6,140 bases of DNA from Bacteroidota bacterium. GTDB taxonomy: Bacteria > Bacteroidota > Ignavibacteria > Kryptoniales > JAKASW01. The notes beneath the pieces are model-generated. The model did no database searches. It saw only the letters and a program-made list of their open reading frames with translations, and was not told the DNA's origin. The stretch is taken from positions 1-6,140 of the forward strand of contig JAJYJD010000217.1 of assembly GCA_021789755.1 (NCBI GenBank), given 5' to 3'. The position numbers and the translations under genes were made by a program. Every line of letters begins with the position of its first letter. Position 1 is the stretch's first letter. This document shows, piece by piece, positions 1-5,033 of the stretch.

Positions 1-1276
1 GTCTGAGCCTGGTCCCGCTGCAGCTTCCGCACTCGACAAGTGGAAGATGGGTCTCGATGTCCCTCGAGTTCTTGCCGAAGTATACCTCGAAATCAAGTCC
101 GCCCAGCGTCGGGACAAGCCCTTCAAACTTCTTTTTCAGGTTAGAAATAGAGACTCCTGCGAACTTGATCCCTTTTTTGGAATCTTTCTGATTCCTGCCG
201 AAAAAAAGCAGATCCCGGACAGTAGAGTCGAGCTTTTCAAACGGTGTGTTGGTGTCCACACCATACGGTTCGAGAAGACTGTTAAGAACGCTGAGCAGGA
301 AGAAGTCATCGCGTTTGGGGAAGAGGAGTGCCCCCCCGGCGATCGAGAGTTTTTGATCTGCGACAATCGCGGCCGGGTTGATATCCCTGCTGAACCCTGT
401 CCCGCTGCAAGCTCTGCACATACCGAACTTGGAGTTGAATGAAAAGGAGTTGGGAGCGAGATCGGGATAACTTGTTCCGCATTTCGGGCATGAACGCAGC
501 CTGCTGAAGAATGTATCTTTCTTGAGATCGTGATTGTGAATAATTATCGTCCCCGAGCCTCTTTCGAGACCCAACTTCAGGGATTCGCGAAGTCTCGATG
601 CGGACTTCTTTTGCACCTTCAGCTTATCGACAACAAGCTCGATGTTGTGAGTCCCGTAACGAGAAACCTCCATCCCTTCCCGGAGATCGTTAAGCGTTCC
701 ATCGACTCTTGCCTGGACGAAACCTTCCGCCATCAGCTCGCGAAAAAGCTCCCTGTAATGTCCCTTTCTTCCGACGATGAGGGGAGCGAGGAGAAGGACG
801 TTTCGGCCGTCGAACTCCTTAAGAATTGCCTGAACAATCTGGTCCGGTGCTTGCTGCTGAACGGGGATATTACAGTTCATGCAGAACTGAGTTCCGACTT
901 TTGCGAAGAGGAGCCGGACGTAGTCGTAAATCTCAGTGACAGTCCCGACGGTGGAATGGGGATTAGTGCTGATGGTTTTCTGTTCGATAGCAACTGAAGG
1001 ACTCAGCCCCTCGATAAGATCGACATCGGGGCGCTCGAGAATCTGGAGGAATTGCCTCGCATAGGCCATCATTGTCTCCAGATAACGGCGCTGTCCCTCT
1101 GCATAAATCGTATCGAAAGCGAGTGAGGATTTCCCGCTTCCGCTCAATCCAGTGATCACGATGAACTTGTTGCGCGGCAGGTCGAGATCGATCGATTTCA
1201 GGTTGTGCTGGCGCGCCCCCCGAATGACAATCTTTTCCAGATTCTCCCGTCGGCCGATGTCGTGGTCATTCTTCAT
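1..1276 (-). CDS. uvrA: UvrA, excinuclease ABC subunit A (N-terminal part; 3' end outside the window)
   Basis: UvrA is the DNA-damage-sensing ABC-type ATPase of nucleotide excision repair; it loads UvrB at lesions in the cytoplasm. The minus strand is open from the ATG at 1276 to the window edge, giving 425 of the usual roughly 950 residues. Walker A is GLSGSGKSS at residues 43-51 (Lys49), followed by the family hallmarks FDTIYAEGQRRY (54-65), AYARQF (71-76), EGLSPSVAIEQK (89-100) and STVGTVTEIYDY (108-119). Residues about 137-255 match the UvrB-binding region, for example the VGRKGHYRELF stretch near 168-178. That argues for a true UvrA and against the UvrA2 class, which lacks this region. 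A zinc module follows, with Cys263/Cys266 and Cys287/Cys290, and a CGSCSGTRL motif sits at 416-424. The start at 1276 gives the usual family N-terminus. An in-frame ATG at 1336 would add 20 residues, but its purine-rich GAGAGGG lies only one or two bases away. Identity is certain; the exact start is not. Confidence 0.96.
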   Translation of the reverse strand, partial: MKNDHDIGRRENLEKIVIRGARQHNLKSIDLDLPRNKFIVITGLSGSGKSSLAFDTIYAEGQRRYLETMMAYARQFLQILERPDVDLIEGLSPSVAIEQKTISTNPHSTVGTVTEIYDYVRLLFAKVGTQFCMNCNIPVQQQAPDQIVQAILKEFDGRNVLLLAPLIVGRKGHYRELFRELMAEGFVQARVDGTLNDLREGMEVSRYGTHNIELVVDKLKVQKKSASRLRESLKLGLERGSGTIIIHNHDLKKDTFFSRLRSCPKCGTSYPDLAPNSFSFNSKFGMCRACSGTGFSRDINPAAIVADQKLSIAGGALLFPKRDDFFLLSVLNSLLEPYGVDTNTPFEKLDSTVRDLLFFGRNQKDSKKGIKFAGVSISNLKKKFEGLVPTLGGLDFEVYFGKNSRDIETHLPLVECGSCSGTRLR

Positions 1277-1352
1277 CTGAGTCCCGAATTTACCTTTGCG
1301 CCCGACCACATTCAATCCAAATAGTCGTGACTCCATTCCCTCTCAGGGGCAG

Positions 1353-1392
1353 CATGCCGAAAACGACACGTGTTTCGATCCTTAACGGCATG
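1353..1392. repeat. Inverted repeat CATGCCG/CGGCATG with an inner ACACGTGT palindrome
   Basis: CATGCCG at 1353-1359 and CGGCATG at 1386-1392 are perfect 7-base complements separated by 26 bases. Inside lie the 8-base palindrome ACACGTGT (1366-1373) and a CGAAAAC/GTTTCG near-match. The arms do not share one centre, so this may be a pair of protein-binding half sites in the uvrA leader or promoter and not one hairpin. The position between divergent genes suggests an operator, but no regulator family is recognised. Confidence 0.3.
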
Positions 1393-1396
1393 AAAG

Positions 1397-1419
1397 AACA
1401 GACAGTCTGACCAACTGTT
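1397..1419. repeat. Inverted repeat AACAG-N13-CTGTT, candidate operator at the -35 position
   Basis: AACAG (1397-1401) and CTGTT (1415-1419) are inverted. Inside them CAGAC-A-GTCTG (1399-1409) is another perfect 5-base inverted repeat. The right arm overlaps the place where the -35 of the ATP-grasp promoter should be and lies downstream of the putative uvrA -10. A bound protein here could affect both directions. Short arms make chance occurrence quite possible. Confidence 0.25.
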
Positions 1420-1447
1420 ATGAAACCGTGTTAAATTATACTCGACA

Positions 1448-2362
1448 ATGGAAACGATAGACTGCGCCATATTTTATGAATGGGAATTCGACGACGAATT
1501 CGTCTCAATAGTTTCTAACAAGCTTTCCGCTTCGAACATTCCTAACCGGGTATACCATGCCGCCGATTTCCCGGGACTTCGTGAGCGGGTTAAACGGCGC
1601 GAGTTGTCTTTCAAAGTAGTCATAGACCGTGCCTCGGATGCCGATGAGAACTGCGAGGCGATCGTGAGCACCCTTGTACGCAGCGGGACTTACCTGATCA
1701 ACGATCCGGCGGAGATCCTCCACGCTTCCGATAAGGCATCGATGCATCTCGAATTCATGACCGCGGGAATATTCGTCCCGTATACGATAATAATCTCTCC
1801 GTACAGCGCCGAGCGGGAGGTAAAGCTGAGCATTGCCGAGCTGGCTAAGCTGGGGCGTCCATTTATTATTAAACCCGCAAACACCACCGGCGGCGGGATC
1901 GGAGTGGTAATGGGTGCAGAGGGACTGCAGGAAGTTGTCGACACGAGAAAACATCACAAAAACGATAAGTATCTGCTCCAAAGCAGAATAACACCGACAA
2001 ACCTCGATGGGAAGAGAGCGTGGTTCAGACCCTTCTTCGTATTCGGGGAAGTCATCATCTGCTGGTGGGATGACCAGACGCACGTGTATTTCGAGGCAAC
2101 TCGAGAAGATATCTCCGCCTTCAATCTGGCCGGTATCGAGACGGTTGTCCGGAGGATTTACCAGGTGTGCAAACTTGATTTTTTCTCGACGGAGATTGCT
2201 CTTACAACGGATGGGAAATTCGTGGTCATAGATTACGTCAATGAGATGTGCGATATGCGAATCAAGTCAAAGCATTACGATGGTGTTCCTGACAATGTGG
2301 TAGAAGTCGTAGGCGAGCAAATCGCCCGCGGCGTGTACGGCCTGCTGGGGCAGGGGCGTTAG
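1448..2362 (+). CDS. ATP-grasp domain protein, substrate unknown (304 aa)
   Basis: ATP-grasp enzymes use ATP to make an acyl-phosphate and join a carboxylate to an amine, thiol or other nucleophile. Residues 1-90 form a pre-ATP-grasp alpha/beta region ending in YLINDPAEIL (82-91). The segment SDKASMHLEFMTAGIFVPYT (94-113) matches the usual entry to the fold. Phe-Ile-Ile-Lys142-Pro with the loop TTGGGIG (146-152) looks like the ATP-phosphate-binding part. RAWFRPFFVFGEVI (190-203) is the RimK/GshB-like central strand pair. STEIAL (Glu249 within 247-252) and VIDYVNE (260-266; Asp262, Asn265) supply the likely metal ligands. No signal peptide or membrane helix is seen, so a cytoplasmic location is expected. 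The ATG at 1448 is the only early start: an in-frame TGA lies at 1421-1423 and the next Met is residue 98. There is no Shine-Dalgarno, and the putative -10 ends five bases upstream, so a leaderless mRNA is possible. The next gene starts three bases after its stop. I cannot name the ligation partner. Confidence 0.88.
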   Translation: METIDCAIFYEWEFDDEFVSIVSNKLSASNIPNRVYHAADFPGLRERVKRRELSFKVVIDRASDADENCEAIVSTLVRSGTYLINDPAEILHASDKASMHLEFMTAGIFVPYTIIISPYSAEREVKLSIAELAKLGRPFIIKPANTTGGGIGVVMGAEGLQEVVDTRKHHKNDKYLLQSRITPTNLDGKRAWFRPFFVFGEVIICWWDDQTHVYFEATREDISAFNLAGIETVVRRIYQVCKLDFFSTEIALTTDGKFVVIDYVNEMCDMRIKSKHYDGVPDNVVEVVGEQIARGVYGLLGQGR

Positions 2363-2365
2363 GGT

Positions 2366-4009
2366 ATGTACCAGATCGAATCCGGTCCAGATGATGACTT
2401 CAATGAAACGACTTTTGCCGTCGTAGATGTCGAGACCACCGGCACGACAGCCGCGGACGAGAAGATGATCGAATTTGCCGGTTATAAGGTACGGAGGGGC
2501 AAAATTATCGATCACTACGTGACTTTATTGAACCCGGGGAGACACATCCCGAATTTCATAAGGAACATGACGGGGATAAGCAACGAGATGGTTTACGGGG
2601 CGCCCCAGTTCAAAGATGCGGCACTCGAAATACATCAGTTCCTGGAAGGTGCTGTGTTTGTCGCTCACAATTCTCAATTCGACTATTCGTTCGTCAAGAC
2701 CGAAATGCAAAGAGCGGGATTTGACCTTGAAATGCCTCAACTCTGCACACGCAAGCTGAGCTCCAGGGTTTTTCCGCAGCTCCCGAGAAAAGCGTTGGAC
2801 CAAGTCTGTCATCACCTTGGAATTAGAATCAGCGGAAGGCACCGCGCATACGGTGATGCGAGGGCAACAGCACATCTGCTGATAGAACTCCTGGAGTTTG
2901 TAAGAGAACAATTCGAAGTGGTAAGCCTCGAGGAACTTCTCCGCTTTCAGAATATACCTCATCGGATCGACCGGCACGGGAACCAGAATGTCTTCAAGCG
3001 CGCCATGGCGGCCGCACCGAACGCTCCGGGCGTTTATCGCGTATACGATGCAGAGGAAGAGATTATTTACGTCGGGAAGGCCAAGAATCTCAAGCTAAGG
3101 ATGGCTTCGTACCTGACCGAAAACGCCAGAGACGCCGACAAGGTGAGAAAGATGCTCGCCAGAGCGAGAAGGCTCGATTGGGAGGAAACACCTTCCGAGT
3201 TGAGTGCCTTGCTCCGGGAGCTTCAACTGATCAGGCGCCACCGGCCGCAGTTTAACTCGCAGCTGGTCAATTCGAGGCGGTTTCCGTTCATAAAGTTGTC
3301 TACTGACAGGCGATACGAGCGCCTGGACTTAGTGTACGAGTTGGGGGAGGAAGGACGATATTACGGGCCGTTCGAGAGCTCATATGTTGCCGAGCAGGTT
3401 CTCTATGCCGCCGACAAGTATTTCAAGCTGGTGAAGTGTGAAAAAGACTTTGCCGAGCCGTTTGATCCGTGCTTCTACTTTTATATTGAGAGATGCGCGG
3501 CCCCGTGCAGGGGAAACGTGATTCCTGAGGCGTACAATCAGGAAGTGGAGGCGGTCGAGGAGTTTCTGACCGGCTCTTTCGAAAAACTGACTGCGGAGCT
3601 GCGGATCAGGCTGGATGAGTTGTCTAAAAAGCTCGAGTTCGAAGACGCAGCGCTGGCAAGAGACCTTATAGAAATGCTGGACCGGACTTCTTCAAGGCTC
3701 AGGCTGCTGAACGGCCATATCGCTAGGGCGAATTTTGTCTGCGGATGGTCGAAGGAGGCTACTGTGGAGTTGTACAGGGTGGGCAAAGGGCTGGTATCCG
3801 GCCCGGTGCTTGTCGGGGAAAGCGAGATTGAGCCGGGTCTGAATTTCCTTCTCAATGAAGCCGCGGTCGTGACTGCCGATTTTGTTCCGCTTCGGATTCT
3901 CTTGAATTATGCTCTGAAAAACGCGGGCGGCTTTTTCATAGTCGGCATGAACGGCACATCGGATGACGCGGAACTTCTGTCCAAAATAAAAACCGCCGCC
4001 GGCTTGTGA
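2366..4009 (+). CDS. DEDDh exonuclease / UvrC-like GIY-YIG nuclease fusion with UVR motif (547 aa)
   Basis: This is a two-part nuclease, probably for DNA repair in the cytoplasm. Residues about 15-180 are a DnaQ/epsilon-type 3'-5' exonuclease: Exo I DVETTG (Asp21, Glu23), Exo II HNSQFDYSF (Asp106), Exo III HRAYGD (His159, Asp164), so all DEDDh residues are present. Residues about 213-300 are a GIY-YIG endonuclease like UvrC or Cho: PGVY (221-224), YVGKAKNL (235-242), Arg245, the probable catalytic Glu285 and Asn297, with the same 12-residue Glu-Asn spacing as UvrC. Cys358, Cys369, Cys377 and Cys381 repeat the cysteine pattern of UvrC that has been linked to a 4Fe-4S cluster. A UVR motif, with EFEDAALARDLI at its core, spans about 411-439. 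UvrC's second (RNase H-like) nuclease and helix-hairpin-helix domains are absent; only about 105 residues follow. The gene is almost certainly co-transcribed with the ATP-grasp gene (3-base gap), with GGGG about ten bases before the ATG. Similar fusions exist in actinobacteria and elsewhere. Confidence 0.93.
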   Translation: MYQIESGPDDDFNETTFAVVDVETTGTTAADEKMIEFAGYKVRRGKIIDHYVTLLNPGRHIPNFIRNMTGISNEMVYGAPQFKDAALEIHQFLEGAVFVAHNSQFDYSFVKTEMQRAGFDLEMPQLCTRKLSSRVFPQLPRKALDQVCHHLGIRISGRHRAYGDARATAHLLIELLEFVREQFEVVSLEELLRFQNIPHRIDRHGNQNVFKRAMAAAPNAPGVYRVYDAEEEIIYVGKAKNLKLRMASYLTENARDADKVRKMLARARRLDWEETPSELSALLRELQLIRRHRPQFNSQLVNSRRFPFIKLSTDRRYERLDLVYELGEEGRYYGPFESSYVAEQVLYAADKYFKLVKCEKDFAEPFDPCFYFYIERCAAPCRGNVIPEAYNQEVEAVEEFLTGSFEKLTAELRIRLDELSKKLEFEDAALARDLIEMLDRTSSRLRLLNGHIARANFVCGWSKEATVELYRVGKGLVSGPVLVGESEIEPGLNFLLNEAAVVTADFVPLRILLNYALKNAGGFFIVGMNGTSDDAELLSKIKTAAGL

Positions 4010-4022
4010 CCGGACGGCGGTT
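3991..4022 (-). terminator. Rho-independent terminator of the lipoprotein gene, overlapping the end of the nuclease-fusion gene
   Basis: AACCGCCGCCGG (3991-4002) pairs with 4010-4022 in a 12-base-pair, GC-rich stem with one bulged base and a 7-base loop. Read on the minus strand, the stem is followed by TTTTTATTTT, the classic U-tract, 23 bases after the lipoprotein stop codon. Read on the plus strand, the tail TTCATAAATT is weak, so termination of the fusion transcript may be partial. The left arm encodes the last residues of the fusion protein, and its TGA stop (4007-4009) sits in the loop. Confidence 0.88.
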
Positions 4023-4045
4023 CATAAATTTGATAGAGGAGTCTC

Positions 4046-4825
4046 CTACAGCTGACCCAGATACTCTTTAGCCTCCGCGGCGTACTGTGATTTCGGATCT
4101 TTCTGTATGAGCGTCTCCCATGCTGACCTGGCATTTTCCTTGTCGCCGAGTCGCAGGTAGGACATTCCCAGCATTATATACGCGGCACCTTCCTTGTAAG
4201 TCCTGTGAAATGTCAGAACGCTTTGAAAAGCCTTTGTCGCATCGGAATACTTCTGCATTGCGTAGTAGCATTCTCCCATCCAGTAGAAGGTGTTGCCCGC
4301 CATCGGCGGATCGGCGCTGCTCATGCTGAGGTCCTGAAAGATCGCGAGGGCGTCCTTGTAACTGCGGCTTCTGAACAGCTTCAAGCCGGAGCTATACTTT
4401 TGCCGGAACTCGGCGCGGGTTGTAACGGTGCTGTGGCCCATCCCCATGGAGGTCTTCTCGGACTCCGCGCTGCTTGCGCTGAGGTCGCGATTGATTTGTT
4501 TCTGGACCGTGAGCTCCGAGTCGAGCTGGTTCACTCTGGCCTGAAGGTCCTGAACATCCTGCCATTGCTGGCTGCTCTGTCCGAGCTTCGAAGTGAGATC
4601 CGCGACTTTTGCATTCAGGGCCTTCTTGTCCTGCTCCAGTTGTGCATTAGTCCTCTTGAGCTGACCGTTCTCCGTCTGCAGCTTTACGTTGGCATTGTTC
4701 AGTGAATCGGCGCCGGCCGATGCCTGGGTTGCTTCCTCGCTCGTGCCGCATCCGGACAGAAGGAGGTTGGTCGCGAATAACAAAGCCACCAACAGAAATG
4801 ATGCCCCATGCAGTACTCGTTTCAT
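4046..4825 (-). CDS. YbgF/CpoB-like lipoprotein with coiled coil and TPR repeats (259 aa)
   Basis: This is an envelope lipoprotein, probably a periplasm-facing scaffold. Residues 1-25 are a lipoprotein signal peptide: MKR, a hydrophobic core (9-23), then the lipobox LSGC, with Cys26 the lipidated residue. Residues about 41-115 are rich in Leu, Gln, Asn and Lys with heptad-like spacing, as expected for a coiled coil. Residues about 138-259 hold three TPR-like repeats (about 144-170, 176-210 and 212-246), with motifs such as YKDALAIFQ, YSDATKAFQ and KENARSAWE. Lipobox, coiled coil and C-terminal TPRs recall YbgF/CpoB, which works with Tol-Pal and peptidoglycan synthesis in proteobacteria, and BamD-like assembly lipoproteins. 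No tol or pal gene is visible here, so the specific role is open. The start is firm: a GGAGG lies 8 bases upstream. The gene is probably monocistronic, with its own promoter and a strong terminator. Confidence 0.87.
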   Translation of the reverse strand: MKRVLHGASFLLVALLFATNLLLSGCGTSEEATQASAGADSLNNANVKLQTENGQLKRTNAQLEQDKKALNAKVADLTSKLGQSSQQWQDVQDLQARVNQLDSELTVQKQINRDLSASSAESEKTSMGMGHSTVTTRAEFRQKYSSGLKLFRSRSYKDALAIFQDLSMSSADPPMAGNTFYWMGECYYAMQKYSDATKAFQSVLTFHRTYKEGAAYIMLGMSYLRLGDKENARSAWETLIQKDPKSQYAAEAKEYLGQL

Positions 4826-4833
4826 CAGGATTC

Positions 4834-4838
4834 CCTCC
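4834..4838 (-). promoter_or_regulatory. Shine-Dalgarno of the lipoprotein gene
   Basis: CCTCC on the plus strand reads GGAGG on the minus strand, within GAGGAGGG, 8 bases before the ATG at 4825. It fixes the start codon. It also shows that this organism uses Shine-Dalgarno initiation for at least some genes, in contrast to the ATP-grasp gene. Confidence 0.85.
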
Positions 4839-4864
4839 TCGATATTTTGTTTGAAATTCGAATG

Positions 4865-4893
4865 AAATTAGACAAGCGTGCCATAAAAGTCAA
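4865..4893 (-). promoter_or_regulatory. Sigma-70-like promoter of the lipoprotein gene
   Basis: On the minus strand TTGACT (4893-4888) is followed, after exactly 17 bases, by TAATTT (4870-4865). The hexamers match TTGACA in five of six and TATAAT in four of six positions. Transcription would begin near 4858, giving a leader of about 33 bases that contains the Shine-Dalgarno. The TAATTTC context also partly resembles the Bacteroidota -7 element TAnnTTTG, so the sigma class is not settled. Confidence 0.7.
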
Positions 4894-4920
4894 GAAAAAC
4901 GGGGGTGAATTATTCTGCCA

Positions 4921-4946
4921 GGGGACAGGTGCTTCAGAACGTCCCC
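4921..4946. repeat. REP-like short palindrome (GGGGAC ... GTCCCC)
   Basis: GGGGAC (4921-4926) and GTCCCC (4941-4946) are perfect 6-base inverted arms around a 14-base loop. The bottom strand contains CACCTGTCCCC. The form, a G-rich arm and short loop in an intergenic region, resembles the small palindromes spread by REP-associated tyrosine transposases (RAYTs). There is no transposase in this window and only one copy, so the element could equally be an operator. It lies 27 bases upstream of the -35 of the lipoprotein promoter. Confidence 0.35.
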
Positions 4947-4993
4947 GATTGAAGTCTTGCGGACCGTTGAATCAACGAGAGACTTGGCCGGAA

Positions 4994-5023
4994 TTGGCAT
5001 ATTTAAGCCTGTTTGAATAGATT
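4994..5023 (+). promoter_or_regulatory. Possible promoter of the GH13-type gene
   Basis: TTGGCA (4994-4999) and TAGATT (5018-5023) are 18 bases apart and match the sigma-70 hexamers in five and four of six positions. Transcription would start only a few bases before the ATG at 5034. This 208-base divergent region (4826-5033) must hold a plus-strand promoter unless the gene is read from far away, but the match is weak and the site is tentative. Confidence 0.25.
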
Positions 5024-5033
5024 CAAAAAGAAA

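Larger units (their letters stand above)
1277..1447. promoter_or_regulatory. Divergent intergenic region between uvrA and the ATP-grasp gene, with overlapping -10 hexamers
   Basis: These 171 bases must contain the promoters of both flanking genes. Seen directly: ATTATA at 1435-1440 reads TATAAT on the minus strand, a perfect -10 for uvrA that would give a leader of about 150 bases. TATACT at 1437-1442 on the plus strand is a good -10 for the ATP-grasp gene. Neither has a convincing -35; the best plus-strand candidate is CTGTTA at 1415-1420, with three of six matches and a 16-base spacer. The two -10 elements share four base pairs, so opposing polymerases could compete. Inverted repeats in this region are listed separately. 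I saw no LexA-type CTGT-N8-ACAG or GAAC-N4-GTTC box. Promoter assignment is inference from motifs only. Confidence 0.45.

Noticed and set aside
47..997. Two plus-strand open frames (47-442 and 530-997)
   Set aside because: They lie opposite uvrA, whose minus-strand frame is fully open and carries every family motif. Their translations show no recognisable domain and have no ribosome binding site.
1..1276. UvrA2-type or other drug-resistance ABC protein instead of UvrA
   Set aside because: The roughly 130-residue region between the first CxxC and the zinc module, corresponding to the UvrB-binding domain, is present.
1277..1447. LexA (SOS) box upstream of uvrA
   Set aside because: No CTGT-N8-ACAG or GAAC-N4-GTTC pattern was found; the AACAG/CTGTT arms are in the wrong order and spacing.
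1505..2083. Minus-strand open frame of 192 codons inside the ATP-grasp gene
   Set aside because: It overlaps well-conserved ATP-grasp motifs on the other strand and resembles no known domain.
2366..4009. Calling the nuclease fusion a complete UvrC
   Set aside because: The RNase H-like 5'-incision domain and the helix-hairpin-helix repeats are missing, and an exonuclease domain precedes the GIY-YIG domain.
4205..4705. Plus-strand open frame of 166 codons
   Set aside because: It is antisense to the lipoprotein gene, which has a lipobox, TPRs, Shine-Dalgarno, promoter and terminator. The antisense product has a composition typical of a shadow frame.
4921..4946. Rho-independent terminator at the GGGGAC...GTCCCC palindrome
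   Set aside because: The stem is only six pairs with a 14-base loop, there is no U-tract next to it, and it lies between divergent genes where no transcript is expected to end.
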